Shown here one piece after another: positions 17,480-28,798 of a stretch of 38,094 bases of DNA. The stretch is from Actinospica durhamensis (lineage in GTDB: Bacteria; Actinomycetota; Actinomycetes; Streptomycetales; Catenulisporaceae), in NCBI RefSeq assembly GCF_018139695.1, contig NZ_JAGSOG010000056.1, forward strand, positions 1 through 38,094, written 5' to 3'. The notes under the pieces are model-generated. The model had not been told where the DNA came from. It did no database searches and was given only the letters and a program-made list of their open reading frames with translations. Numbering within the stretch: the stretch's first letter is position 1; each line of letters opens with the position of its first letter. The position numbers and the translations under genes are program-made.

Positions 17480-18007
17480 TCAGGCCGGGTAGACAATCAC
17501 ACAGCGGTTGGGCTCCTCGCCCTCCGACTCGCTGCGCAGTCCGGCGGCCGCGACGACGTCGTGCACGACCTTGCGCTCGAACGGGGACATCGGGCTGAGC
17601 CGGACGCCCTGCTGAGTCTCCTTCGCCTGGGACACCGCCTCGGCGCCCAGGCTCATCAGCTCGGCCTTGCGTGCGGCGCGGTGCCCGCCGATGTCCAGCA
17701 TCATCCGGGTGCGCTCGCCGGTCTCCCGGGTCACCGCAAGGCGGGTCAGCTCCTGCAGCGCCTCGAGCACCTCGCCCTTCGCGCCCACCAGGTGGCCGAG
17801 CCCTTCTCCGACGATGGAGACCGAGGCACGGTCGCCTTCGACGTCCATGTCGATGTCGCCATCGAGGTCGGCGATGTCCAGCAGGCCTTCCAGGTAGTCG
17901 GCCGCGATGTCGCCCTCCTCCTCGAGTCGGGACAGGCGGCCTTCCGGCTCGGCCTCCGACCCGTCCTCGGGCTGCGTCGACACGGCGCTCTCCGACTGCG
18001 TCGTCAC
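17480..18007 (-). CDS. jag: Jag/KhpB-family RNA-binding protein (KH and R3H domains)
   Basis: Single-stranded nucleic-acid binding protein of 175 residues. An acidic N-terminus of about 50 residues is followed by a KH-type domain (VGEGLGHLVGAKGEVLEALQ) and an R3H domain (ERTRMMLDIGGHR through VVHDVVA). Homologues next to yidC are linked to RNA regulation of cell division and envelope genes; the exact role here is not known. I chose the GTG at 18007 because GAGGAG lies seven bases upstream; the GTG five codons earlier has no ribosome site. The yidC stop is 22 bp upstream, so the two are co-transcribed. Confidence 0.88.
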   Translation of the reverse strand: MTTQSESAVSTQPEDGSEAEPEGRLSRLEEEGDIAADYLEGLLDIADLDGDIDMDVEGDRASVSIVGEGLGHLVGAKGEVLEALQELTRLAVTRETGERTRMMLDIGGHRAARKAELMSLGAEAVSQAKETQQGVRLSPMSPFERKVVHDVVAAAGLRSESEGEEPNRCVIVYPA

Positions 18008-18029
18008 CGTTTCGCTCCTCACTCTCGCG

Positions 18030-19040
18030 CTACCGCTTGGTCCGCTGGCTCTTCGTGGTACGGCTGGGCTGGTTGCGCTGCTGCTTGTTCCGGCCGGTGG
18101 AGGTGATCGAGACCGGGGTCTCGTCCTGCACCGGAGCCTTGTCCTCGACCGGAGCCGGCTTGCCCTTCTTGGTCGCCTTCGCCGCCTTGCGCTCGAGGTG
18201 CTGCTGGTGGGCCACCGAGCCGGGGGTCGGGCTGTTGCGCAGCACGTAGAACTGCTGGCCCATGGTCCAGAAGTTCGAGGTGAGCAGGTAGATCAGCACA
18301 CCGACCGGAGCGACGAAGCAGAAGAACGCCATCATGAACGGCATGACGTACATCAGCATCTTCTGCTGCTTGACCATCGGGTTGTCCGGCGCGCTGTTCT
18401 TCAGGACCATCTGGCGCTGGGTGATGAACTGCGTGGCCATGTAGACGATGGTCATCACGACGATGACGGTCTTCACGTCGGCCGAGGTCGAACCGTACTT
18501 GGCCAGCTGCGCCGCGGGCGTGTTGAAGTGGGCCGAGATCGGCGCCCCGAAGACGTGCGCCTGGTTCGCGCTGGCGACCAGCGCGTAGGTCATGAAGGCG
18601 AAGGTCTTACCGGCCGAGACGTTGTAGAGCAGCCGGTAGAGCGAGGTGAAGAAGGGCGCCTGGACCAGCAGCGGCAGGCAGCTCGCGAAGGGGTTGGTGC
18701 CGTGCTCCTTGTACAGCGCCATCATCTCGCGCTGCTGCTTGGCCTGGACCTCGCGCTTCTTGACCGGGTCGAACTTGACCCGCTCCGCTTCCTTCTTGTA
18801 CTTCTCCTGCAGCGCCTTGACCTGGGGCTGGATGACCTGCATCGCCCGCATGGACTTGATCTGCTTGACGAAAAGCGGGATCAGGGCAGCCCGGATGACC
18901 AAGGTGAGGAAGACGATCGACAGTCCCCAGGCCCAGCCGCTGTTCGGAATGAAGAACAAGCCGAAGAACTTGTGGAACTGAACAATCACCCAGCTGATGA
19001 CCCACATGATCGGGCTCAACAGCGTGTCATACCAACTCAC
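18030..19040 (-). CDS. yidC: Membrane protein insertase YidC
   Basis: Oxa1/YidC/Alb3 insertase of 336 residues that places proteins in the cytoplasmic membrane, alone or with SecYEG. It is the short form without a large periplasmic domain. It has about five membrane helices (SPIMWVISWVIVQFHKFFG; WGLSIVFLTLVIRAALIPLF with the conserved hydrophilic-groove arginine; later MLMYVMPFMMAFFCFV and VGVLIYLLTSNFW). A cytoplasmic coiled region precedes ASCLPLLVQAPFFTSLY. The C-terminal tail is Lys/Pro-rich. GTG start at 19040 with GAGGAG upstream. Confidence 0.94.
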   Translation of the reverse strand: MSWYDTLLSPIMWVISWVIVQFHKFFGLFFIPNSGWAWGLSIVFLTLVIRAALIPLFVKQIKSMRAMQVIQPQVKALQEKYKKEAERVKFDPVKKREVQAKQQREMMALYKEHGTNPFASCLPLLVQAPFFTSLYRLLYNVSAGKTFAFMTYALVASANQAHVFGAPISAHFNTPAAQLAKYGSTSADVKTVIVVMTIVYMATQFITQRQMVLKNSAPDNPMVKQQKMLMYVMPFMMAFFCFVAPVGVLIYLLTSNFWTMGQQFYVLRNSPTPGSVAHQQHLERKAAKATKKGKPAPVEDKAPVQDETPVSITSTGRNKQQRNQPSRTTKSQRTKR

Positions 19041-19097
19041 GATCAGGCTCCTCGCCTAAGGCCTGCCAAGTCCACTACTTCCAGGTCCACTGTCTTC

Positions 19098-19376
19098 TTA
19101 CTCACTGTTCGCCGTGTTGCCGACTACCTTGGCACCCTCGGCGGCCGGTGTCTTCCACCGTCCGCGTGGCGGCACCTCGTCCACTCCGCCTGCACTCCAG
19201 GGGTTGCACCGCAGGACACGCCACGCAGTCAGTATTGTCCCCTTGAACGCCCCGTGGACCGACATCGCCTCGTACCCGTAGTGCGAACAACTCGGGTAGT
19301 ACCGGCAGACCTCGCCGAGCAGCGGTGAGACCGTCTTCTGGTAGATCTTGATGAGACCCATGAGCAGGTACTTCAC
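19098..19376 (-). CDS. yidD: Membrane protein insertion efficiency factor YidD
   Basis: Small 92-residue protein with the family core: [14 protein letters not shown], then [14 protein letters not shown] and [14 protein letters not shown], with conserved cysteines. It is thought to assist YidC-dependent insertion. The GTG start at 19376 overlaps the rnpA stop (GTGA), showing translational coupling. It is followed after 57 bp by yidC. Confidence 0.92.
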   Translation of the reverse strand: MKYLLMGLIKIYQKTVSPLLGEVCRYYPSCSHYGYEAMSVHGAFKGTILTAWRVLRCNPWSAGGVDEVPPRGRWKTPAAEGAKVVGNTANSE

Positions 19377-19795
19377 GACCGTCGCTCCGCAGTCGGGACC
19401 ACGGACGGACCACCGGGTCCGCCGCCTGTCAGACGCTTGAGCGCGCTGTCGAGTTCCCGGCCGAGCAGCGCCGAGTCGGCCTGCGCCGCCGACGGCAACG
19501 CCCTGATCACCAGGATAGATCCTGTCGGCAGGGCGTCCAGACGCGCGGCGCACAGATGCCGCAGCCGACGGCGAACCCGGTTGCGCACCACGGCGTTGCC
19601 CACGGCCTTGCCGACGACGAAGCCCGCTCGGGCCACAGGACCCGTGCGGGCTTCGTCGATCGCCTTCTCGGACCCTTCGGGTCCCGTCGCCACGGCCAGG
19701 TACGCAACCAGATGGGTGCGTCCCGACCTGCGTCCGGAGCGGATCGTCCGGGCGAACTCGTCTCCGCGGCGCACGCGGCTTTCGCTGGGCAGCAC
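19373..19795 (-). CDS. rnpA: Ribonuclease P protein component
   Basis: Protein subunit of RNase P, 140 residues, which helps the catalytic RNA cut 5' leaders from pre-tRNAs. It has the usual basic motif [17 protein letters not shown] and the N-terminal [20 protein letters not shown] start at 19795, 54 bp behind rpmH, with the stop overlapping yidD. Part of the conserved rpmH-rnpA-yidD-yidC-jag operon. Confidence 0.94.
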   Translation of the reverse strand: MLPSESRVRRGDEFARTIRSGRRSGRTHLVAYLAVATGPEGSEKAIDEARTGPVARAGFVVGKAVGNAVVRNRVRRRLRHLCAARLDALPTGSILVIRALPSAAQADSALLGRELDSALKRLTGGGPGGPSVVPTAERRS

Positions 19796-19849
19796 GCGCT
19801 ACTCCGAGACTCGTTCGGCCGTGACCACCCGCCGGGCGGGCGGGGATGC

Positions 19850-19987
19850 TTACGCGGACAGGGCCTTGCGGCCCTTGTTCCGACGCGTGGAGAGGATGGC
19901 CCGGCCGGCCCGGGTGCGCATGCGCAGCCGGAAGCCGTGGGTCTTGGCGCGGCGCCGGTTGTTCGGCTGGAAGGTGCGCTTGCTCAC
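19850..19987 (-). CDS. rpmH: 50S ribosomal protein L34
   Basis: L34, 45 residues, beginning [20 protein letters not shown], an almost invariant family sequence, and ending RKALSA. GTG start at 19987, TAA stop. First gene of the minus-strand operon, divergent from dnaA. Confidence 0.97.
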   Translation of the reverse strand: MSKRTFQPNNRRRAKTHGFRLRMRTRAGRAILSTRRNKGRKALSA

Positions 19988-20091
19988 TGGAGGCTCCAGA
20001 CAGGTACTGAAATGACTTCAACGGTGCGAGCGCCGCGGAGGCGACGGGCCCCGGGCAGCATTCACCGCTGGAGCTTCTACTCGACCTGCTT

Positions 20092-20121
20092 ACGGTACGC
20101 GGGCACCCGCCACCGGGTCAA
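20092..20121 (-). promoter_or_regulatory. Probable sigma-70-type promoter of the rpmH operon
   Basis: Read on the minus strand, TTGACC (20116-20121) and TACCGT (20092-20097) are separated by 18 bp, a good housekeeping promoter. It would give a leader of about 95 nt before rpmH. Confidence 0.55.
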
Positions 20122-20152
20122 ACTCAGCACCTGTGCACATCTATCCCCCAAC

Positions 20153-20253
20153 TGTGGACAACAAGTTGAACAGCGGGCTCAGGGTGGCTACCGTCATGGG
20201 GTCGCCTGGTGGCCCGCCCACTGATCCACAGCGGGATCCACAACTTGTCCACA
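20153..20253. promoter_or_regulatory. DnaA boxes upstream of dnaA
   Basis: The 316-bp gap between rpmH and dnaA holds two exact TTGTCCACA boxes, at 20153-20161 (reverse) and 20245-20253 (forward), and two near-matches, TGATCCACA at 20222-20230 and GGATCCACA at 20235-20243. The forward box overlaps a plausible -35 (TTGTCC) for dnaA, which fits DnaA autoregulation. Confidence 0.65.
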
Positions 20254-20303
20254 GGACTTGTGGAAAACTAGGGCATGCGCCCCCGTAGTACCGATCACGA
20301 TGA

Positions 20304-21995
20304 GTGGTAGCCGTGCCTGAAGACTTCCCCAGCCAGACTCCGACCGGCGGCCTGCCGCCGTTGGGTGACTTCACCACGGTCTGGAAGCACTTCACCGCAC
20401 GGCTCGAGGCCGATGACCAGCTCGGCCCGCGCGACCGCGCCTTCCTGGCCCTGACCGTGCCGATGGCGCTGGTCGGAGACACCGCCGTGCTCGGGGTGCC
20501 GGACAACTACACCAAGGACAAGCTCGAGGGTAACCTGCGCGACCTCGTCGCCGGCGGACTCGAGCACCTGCTCGGCCACCCCGTGCGGCTCGCCGTCACG
20601 GTCACCGCGCAGCCGCAGCCCGCAGGCCAGCCCTTCGCGCCGGCGCGCGAACAGCCGCAGGCCCCGCGCCTGCCGTTCGCGCCGCCGACCAACGAGCCGG
20701 ACCTGCGCGCGCCCGGCCTGAGTGCGAGCCCCATCACGCTGCCCCCGCAGGCCTCCCGGCCCGGTACGCCGAACCTGCCGCCCCCGCCGCCGAGCAACGC
20801 GCCGCTGCCCTTCTCGCCCCGGCCGATCGGCGGGCACACCGAGGACTCGGCCATGTCCGCGCCCGGCACCGCCGAGCCGCGCCCGACCGCGTTCGCCGGG
20901 GGCATGCACGAGCTGGGCAAGAAGCACCCGGGCTCCTCGGACGTCCCGGCCAAGGAGGGCGAGGCCGGCCGGCTGAACCCGAAGTACCTGTTCGAGACCT
21001 TCGTCATCGGCTCGAGCAACCGCTTCGCGCACGCCGCCGCGGTCGCCGTGGCCGAAGCGCCGGCCAAGGCGTACAACCCGCTGTTCATCTACGGCGAGTC
21101 CGGGCTCGGCAAGACCCACCTGCTGCACGCGATCGGGCACTACACCCGCTCGCTCTACCCGGGCACCCGGGTGCGGTACGTGAGCACCGAGGAGTTCACC
21201 AACGACTTCATCAACGCGATCCGCGACGGCAAGCAGGACCTGCTGCGGCGCCGGTACCGCGACATCGACATCCTGATGATCGACGACATCCAGTTCCTGG
21301 AGAACAAGGAAGGCACCCAGGAGGAGTTCTTCCACACCTTCAACGCGCTGCACAACTCCAACAAGCAGATCGTGATCTCCAGCGACCGGCCGCCCAAGCA
21401 GCTGACCACGCTCGAGGACCGGCTGCGCTCCCGCTTCGAGTGGGGCCTGATCACGGACGTGCAGCCGCCGGAGCTCGAGACCCGGATCGCGATCCTGCGC
21501 AAGAAGGCCGCGCAGGAGGGTCTCAACGCCCCGCCGGAGGTGCTCGAGTTCATCGCGAGCAAGATCTCCACCAACATCCGCGAGCTCGAGGGCGCGCTGA
21601 TCCGGGTCACCGCCTTCGCCTCGCTCAACCGCTCGCCGGTGGACTTCCCGCTGGCCGAGACGGTGCTCAAGGACCTGTTCCCGGAGACCGGCGGCACCGA
21701 GATCACCGCCGCCACGATCATGGCCCAGACCGCGGCCTACTTCGGGCTGTCCATGGAAGACATCTGCGGCACCTCGCGCAGCCGCGTGCTGGTGACCGCG
21801 CGTCAGATCGCCATGTACCTGTGCCGGGAGCTGACGGACCTGTCCCTGCCCAAGATCGGGCAGCTGTTCGGCGGCCGCGACCACACCACGGTCATGCACG
21901 CGGACCGCAAGATCCGTTCCCTGATGGCCGAGCGGCGTTCGACCTACAACCAGGTCAACGAACTCACCAACCGCATCAAGTCGATGCGCGGCTGA
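20304..21995 (+). CDS. dnaA: Chromosomal replication initiator DnaA
   Basis: AAA+ initiator of 563 residues. Domain I (about 1-95) is the helicase/partner-binding region. Domain II (about 100-220) is a long proline-rich linker typical of actinomycetes. Domain III has Walker A GESGLGKT near 263 and Walker [10 protein letters not shown] near 325. Domain IV carries the DnaA-box-binding signature [15 protein letters not shown] near 523. The GTG at 20304 starts the open frame. A second GTG three codons later (VPEDFPS) is equally possible; neither has a clear ribosome site. Confidence 0.95.
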   Translation: MVAVPEDFPSQTPTGGLPPLGDFTTVWKHFTARLEADDQLGPRDRAFLALTVPMALVGDTAVLGVPDNYTKDKLEGNLRDLVAGGLEHLLGHPVRLAVTVTAQPQPAGQPFAPAREQPQAPRLPFAPPTNEPDLRAPGLSASPITLPPQASRPGTPNLPPPPPSNAPLPFSPRPIGGHTEDSAMSAPGTAEPRPTAFAGGMHELGKKHPGSSDVPAKEGEAGRLNPKYLFETFVIGSSNRFAHAAAVAVAEAPAKAYNPLFIYGESGLGKTHLLHAIGHYTRSLYPGTRVRYVSTEEFTNDFINAIRDGKQDLLRRRYRDIDILMIDDIQFLENKEGTQEEFFHTFNALHNSNKQIVISSDRPPKQLTTLEDRLRSRFEWGLITDVQPPELETRIAILRKKAAQEGLNAPPEVLEFIASKISTNIRELEGALIRVTAFASLNRSPVDFPLAETVLKDLFPETGGTEITAATIMAQTAAYFGLSMEDICGTSRSRVLVTARQIAMYLCRELTDLSLPKIGQLFGGRDHTTVMHADRKIRSLMAERRSTYNQVNELTNRIKSMRG

Positions 21996-22581
21996 CGCTC
22001 CGTCGGTTCCCCCTCCGAATCAGGGTTTTCCACCGGGATTATCCACAGCCCTGCGCGGGTACACAGGCCTAAGGTCCTGGTCACGCCCATCGCCTGTGCA
22101 CAGATGTGGAAATCGACCGGGAATAGTGCACAGCCTGTGGATGCCTGGGGATAAACTCTGTGCAGAACGGGCGCACTCTGTGGACGAGTCACCGAATCGG
22201 GTGAGAATCTTTTCCCCAGGCCTGGTGATCATTCTGGGGAAAACATGTGCACAAGTTAAGCCGACCTGTGGACGGCGTGGGGAAAACTTCTCGTCATCCA
22301 CAGATGATCGCGATTCATCCCCAACTTACACACAGTCCCTGTGTACAAAAATTTCCGGGCTGAGCTGCGGAAAGACCCCTTTTCCACAGTATCCACAGCC
22401 CCTACTACTACTACCCAAGAAATGTTCCGATGGATACAGAAAGCCCGTAGTCCGCGCACATTTCTGTGGATAACCTTGATGGATCTTCAGAAGTCCAATC
22501 TCCATCTGTCCGACCGAAGCGCTATCCTTCAGCGAAGCAGTCGAGAGTCCGAAGCGGACGAGCAGTGGAGGCGGATCAGCG
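21996..22581. other. oriC: Origin of chromosomal replication (oriC)
   Basis: The 586-bp dnaA-dnaN gap is relatively AT-rich and packed with DnaA-box-like 9-mers in both orientations. Forward: TTATCCACA 22039-22047, TCATCCACA 22294-22302, TTTTCCACA 22380-22388, GTATCCACA 22389-22397. Reverse: 22105-22113, 22136-22144, 22179-22187 (one mismatch to TTGTCCACA), 22267-22275, and 22465-22473 (exact TTATCCACA). An AT-rich stretch at 22320-22355 is a candidate unwinding element. dnaN has GGAGG at 22567-22571. Confidence 0.88.
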
Positions 22582-23721
22582 GTGAAGTTCCGGGTGGAAC
22601 GAGACGTCCTGGCCGAGGCGGTCGCCTGGACCGCCAAGTCCCTCCCGGCGCGCCCCCAGGCGCCGGTGCTGGCCGGCCTGATGCTGAGCGCGGCCGGCGA
22701 GGAACTGGTCATCAGCGGGTTCGACTACGAGGTCTCCTCCCGCTCCCAGCTCGCCGCGCAGGTCGAGCAGGAGGGCACCGTGCTGGTGTCCGGCAAGCTG
22801 CTCGCCGACATCGCCAAGGCACTGCCGAACCGCCCGGTGGAGTTCAGCACCGACGGCTCCAAGGTGCAGCTGGTGTGCGGCAGCTCCCGGTTCACCCTGC
22901 AGACCATGCCGGTGGACGAGTACCCGGCCCTGCCGCAGATGCCGAAGGCCGCGGGCAGCATCGCCGCCAACACCTTCGCCGCCGCCGTGGCCCAGGTCGC
23001 CGTCGCCGCGGGCAAGGACGACACCCTGCCGTTCCTGACCGGCGTGCGGGTGGAGATCAGCGGGGACACCCTGCGCCTGGTCGCCACCGACCGCTACCGG
23101 CTGGCCGTGCGCGAGATCCTGTGGAAGCCGGAGACCCCGGAGCTGGATGCGGTGGCGCTGGTGCCCGCGCGCACCCTGCACGAGATCGCCCGCTCCCTGA
23201 CCGGCGGCGAGTGGGTCACCCTCGCCCTGTCCGGCACCGACAAGGACGAGGCGGGCCAGGGCCTGATCGGCATCGAGGCGGCCGGCAAGCGCACCACCAC
23301 CCGGCTGCTCGAGGGCGAGTTCATCAAGTACAACTCGATCTTCCCGAGCGAGTTCGCCGGCGAGGCCGTGATAGACACCGCGGCGCTGATCGAGGCGGTC
23401 AAGCGCGTCGCCCTGGTCGCCGAGCGCAACACCCCGGTGCGGCTGGCCTTCTCCACCGGCCAGGTCACCCTCGAGGCCGGCACCGGCGACGAGGCCCGGG
23501 CGAGTGAGACCATGGACGCGGTGTTCGAGGGCGAAGACATCTCGCTCGCCTTCAACCCCGGCTACCTGCTCGAGGGCCTGAGCGCGCTCGACGCCCCGTT
23601 CACCCAGCTGTCGTACACCACCTCGACCAAGCCCGCCGTCCTGACCGGGAGGCCGGCCGTGGACGCCGAGCCCGATCCCGCCTACCGCTACCTGGTCATG
23701 CCGATCCGCCTGACCGGCTGA
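22582..23721 (+). CDS. dnaN: DNA polymerase III subunit beta (sliding clamp)
   Basis: Ring-shaped processivity clamp, 379 residues, the normal length for three clamp domains. Begins KFRVERDVLAEAVAWTAKSL; FLTGVRVEISGDTLRLVATDRYRLA is a hallmark segment, and it ends YRYLVMPIRLTG with the conserved C-terminal MP(I/M)R(L) that lines the partner-binding pocket. GTG start at 22582 with GGAGG ten bases upstream. First gene behind oriC. Confidence 0.96.
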   Translation: MKFRVERDVLAEAVAWTAKSLPARPQAPVLAGLMLSAAGEELVISGFDYEVSSRSQLAAQVEQEGTVLVSGKLLADIAKALPNRPVEFSTDGSKVQLVCGSSRFTLQTMPVDEYPALPQMPKAAGSIAANTFAAAVAQVAVAAGKDDTLPFLTGVRVEISGDTLRLVATDRYRLAVREILWKPETPELDAVALVPARTLHEIARSLTGGEWVTLALSGTDKDEAGQGLIGIEAAGKRTTTRLLEGEFIKYNSIFPSEFAGEAVIDTAALIEAVKRVALVAERNTPVRLAFSTGQVTLEAGTGDEARASETMDAVFEGEDISLAFNPGYLLEGLSALDAPFTQLSYTTSTKPAVLTGRPAVDAEPDPAYRYLVMPIRLTG

Positions 23722-23818
23722 GCACGGCACGCAGCCGCAGGGCGGGCGCGATACGGTTTTGCCAGAGACACAGTGTGCGGACGTCTGACGTAGACGAATC
23801 AAGAAGGGTGGGCTTCTG

Positions 23819-24733
23819 ATGGAGCTCGGACTCATCGGCCTCGGCAAGATGGGCGGAAACATGCGCGAGCGCATCCGCCAGGCCGGCCACACCGTCGTGG
23901 GCTACGACCGCAATCCCGATCTGGCCGACGTCGGCTCGCTCAAGGAACTGGTCGAGACGCTCAGCGCCCCGCGGGTGGTGTGGATCATGGTTCCGGCCGG
24001 CGCGCCGACCCAGTCCACCGTGGACGAGCTCGGCGACCTGCTCTCGCCCGGCGACCTGGTGATCGACGGCGGCAACTCGCGCTGGACCGACGACAAGCGC
24101 CACGCCGAGCAGCTGGCCTTCAAGGGCATCGGCTTCGTCGACGCGGGCGTGAGCGGCGGCGTGTGGGGCCTGCAGAACGGCTACGCGCTGATGGTGGGCG
24201 GCAAGGCCGAGGACGTCGCGAAGGTCCAGCCGATCTTCGACGCGCTCAAGCCCGCGGGCGACTACGGCTTCGTGCACGCCGGCTCCGCCGGCGCCGGGCA
24301 CTTCGCCAAGATGGTCCACAACGGCATCGAGTACGCCATGATGCAGGCCTACGCCGAGGGCTGGGAGCTGCTCGAGGCCGTGCCCGAGGTCACCGACGTG
24401 CACGAGGTCTTCCGTAGCTGGAAGGAGGGCACGGTCATCCGTTCCTGGCTGCTCGACCTGGCCGTCAACGCCCTCGACGACGACGAGCACCTCGAGGCCC
24501 TGCGCGGCTACGCCGACGACTCCGGCGAGGGCCGGTGGACCGTGGAGGCCGCGATCGACCACGCGGTGCCGCTGCCCGCGATCACCGCCTCGCTCTTCGC
24601 CCGCTTCTCCTCCCGCCAGGAGGACTCGCCCGCGATGAAGATGATCGCCGCGCTGCGCAACCAGTTCGGCGGCCACGCGGTCACCGACGCCTCAGGCCAC
24701 ACGGCCAAGGAGCACAAGGCCCCGGGTAACTGA
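23819..24733 (+). CDS. gnd: 6-phosphogluconate dehydrogenase (decarboxylating), short type
   Basis: Oxidative decarboxylase of 304 residues converting 6-phosphogluconate to ribulose 5-phosphate. The N-terminal cofactor motif is LIGLGKMGGNM, then IDGGNSRWTDD, and the catalytic-helix segment GAGHFAKMVHNGIEYAMMQ. At about 300 residues it is the short class, not the 470-residue Gnd. The ATG at 23819 follows a purine-rich stretch. A gnd between dnaN and recF is typical of streptomycetes and relatives. Confidence 0.92.
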   Translation: MELGLIGLGKMGGNMRERIRQAGHTVVGYDRNPDLADVGSLKELVETLSAPRVVWIMVPAGAPTQSTVDELGDLLSPGDLVIDGGNSRWTDDKRHAEQLAFKGIGFVDAGVSGGVWGLQNGYALMVGGKAEDVAKVQPIFDALKPAGDYGFVHAGSAGAGHFAKMVHNGIEYAMMQAYAEGWELLEAVPEVTDVHEVFRSWKEGTVIRSWLLDLAVNALDDDEHLEALRGYADDSGEGRWTVEAAIDHAVPLPAITASLFARFSSRQEDSPAMKMIAALRNQFGGHAVTDASGHTAKEHKAPGN

Positions 24734-24787
24734 CCCGAGGAACCCGCCTTTGCGCCCAGCGCGGCAGGCACCACACAGACGGCAAGG

Positions 24788-25954
24788 ATGGTTGTGCAGC
24801 TTCAGCAGTTGTCGCTGGTCGACTTCCGAAGCTACGCCGGGCTCGAGCTCGAGTTCGAGCCCGGCGTCTGTGTTCTGCTGGGACCGAACGGGCACGGCAA
24901 GACCAACATCGTCGAGGCCGTGGGCTATCTGGCCACCCACGGCAGCCACCGGGTCGCGCAGGACCTTCCGCTGGTGCGGATCGGCACGCAGCGCGCGGTG
25001 GTGCGGGCGCTGGTGCGCAACGGGGATCGCAGTGCTCTGCTCGAGCTGGAGATCAACCCGGGGCGGGCGAACCGGGCCCGGGTCAACCGCAACGCCGTCT
25101 CCCGCGCCCGCGACGCGCTCGGCTACCTGCGCACGGTGCTGTTCGCGCCGGAGGATCTGGCGCTGGTGAAGGGGGATCCGGCGCAGCGCCGCCAGTTCCT
25201 CGACGACCTGCTCGTCAACCGCGCGCCGCGTTACGCCGCCGTGCGGGCCGACTACGAGCGGGCGCTCAAGCAACGCAATGCCCTGCTGCGCAGCGCGGCA
25301 CAGATGCGCCGGGCCCAGCGCGGCGGTCAGGTGGATCTGTCCACCCTCGACCTGTGGGACGAGCACCTCGCCCGGGCCGGGGCGCAACTGCTCGGCGGAC
25401 GCCTCGCCCTGATCGAGGTGCTCAATCCGTTGGTGGGCAAGGGATACGGCGCCATCGCGGGTCGCGACGAGGCCTCGCTGGAGTACCGGCCCTCGTTCAC
25501 TCCGTCCACAGCCTGGGGAGAACAGTCCGCGATTCCGACCGAGGACGAGCTGTTCGGCGAACTGGCCGCGGCGCTCGCGGCCGGACGCAAAGAGGAGATC
25601 GACCGCGGCATGACCCTGGTGGGTCCGCACCGCGACGAACTCGCCCTGCTGATCGACCACGGACACGGCCCGGTGCTCGCCAAATCCTTCGCCAGCCACG
25701 GGGAATCCTGGTCCTTCGCGCTCAGCGCCAAGCTCGCCGCGTTCGAGCTGCTGCGCGCCGAATCCCTCGAGCCCGTGCTGATCCTGGACGACGTCTTCGC
25801 CGAGCTCGACTCCACCCGCCGCTCCCACCTCGCCACCGTCGCCGCGTCCGCGGAACAGGTGCTGATCACGGCCGCGGTCGAACAGGACGTGCCGCAGAGC
25901 CTGCTCGGAACGCGCTACCAGGTCGGCGACGGGACCGCGGAGCGGATGCGATGA
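24788..25954 (+). CDS. recF: DNA replication/repair protein RecF
   Basis: SMC-like ATPase of 388 residues that acts with RecO/RecR to load RecA at gaps. Walker A is [13 protein letters not shown] near 35. [13 protein letters not shown] is family-typical. The ABC-type signature and Walker B appear in the C-terminal third ([28 protein letters not shown]). ATG at 24788; a GTG two codons later ([14 protein letters not shown]) has AAGGA at better spacing and matches the usual RecF N-terminus. The stop overlaps the next gene (ATGA). Confidence 0.94.
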   Translation: MVVQLQQLSLVDFRSYAGLELEFEPGVCVLLGPNGHGKTNIVEAVGYLATHGSHRVAQDLPLVRIGTQRAVVRALVRNGDRSALLELEINPGRANRARVNRNAVSRARDALGYLRTVLFAPEDLALVKGDPAQRRQFLDDLLVNRAPRYAAVRADYERALKQRNALLRSAAQMRRAQRGGQVDLSTLDLWDEHLARAGAQLLGGRLALIEVLNPLVGKGYGAIAGRDEASLEYRPSFTPSTAWGEQSAIPTEDELFGELAAALAAGRKEEIDRGMTLVGPHRDELALLIDHGHGPVLAKSFASHGESWSFALSAKLAAFELLRAESLEPVLILDDVFAELDSTRRSHLATVAASAEQVLITAAVEQDVPQSLLGTRYQVGDGTAERMR

Positions 25955-26454
25955 ACGACTCGGACAAGGGCCAGAACCCCTCCGCGGGTGTGGACCTGGC
26001 GCGCGCGGCCCTGGCCGCGGCGCGGGCCAGGGCCAGGGAACTGGAGCAGAACCGGCCGCTGCGCGGGGCCGCCGCGCGCCGGGCCGGGGCGCAGAAGCGC
26101 TCCGGATCCCGAGCGGACGACCGGGATCCGCAGACGCTGCAGGCGACCATCGGCCGGCTGATGGCCGAACACGGCTGGGAGACGCCGGTGGCCGTGGGCG
26201 GCGTCGTGCACAACTGGGCCGAGGTGGTGGGGGAGCGGATCGCAGAGCACTGCGCCCCGGTCTCCTTCGACGAGGGCGTGCTGACCATCCAGGCCGACTC
26301 CTCGGCCTGGGCGGTGGAGATGCGCAACCTTTCGCCGCAGCTCACGAGCCGGTTGAACGAGTCGCTGCCGCGGACCGCTGAGGGCGGCGCGGTCAAGCGG
26401 ATCAATGTCCTCGGTCCGGCCCGGCCCCGCATGGGCTTCGGCGGCTTCCGTTGA
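25951..26454 (+). CDS. DUF721/DciA family protein (replicative helicase loader-type)
   Basis: A 167-residue protein. A basic, Ala/Arg-rich N-terminal half ([19 protein letters not shown]) is followed by the DUF721 domain ([44 protein letters not shown] split around the conserved Trp). DciA proteins load or recruit the DnaB helicase in bacteria lacking DnaC, and this is the standard site between recF and gyrB. The ATG overlaps the recF stop by ATGA. Confidence 0.9.
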   Translation: MNDSDKGQNPSAGVDLARAALAAARARARELEQNRPLRGAAARRAGAQKRSGSRADDRDPQTLQATIGRLMAEHGWETPVAVGGVVHNWAEVVGERIAEHCAPVSFDEGVLTIQADSSAWAVEMRNLSPQLTSRLNESLPRTAEGGAVKRINVLGPARPRMGFGGFR

Positions 26455-28748
<2,294 letters not shown>

Positions 28749-28798
28749 TCCGACTCCGCCCGACCAGTGGCACCGCAAGGCGAAAGGACATAGCCCTC

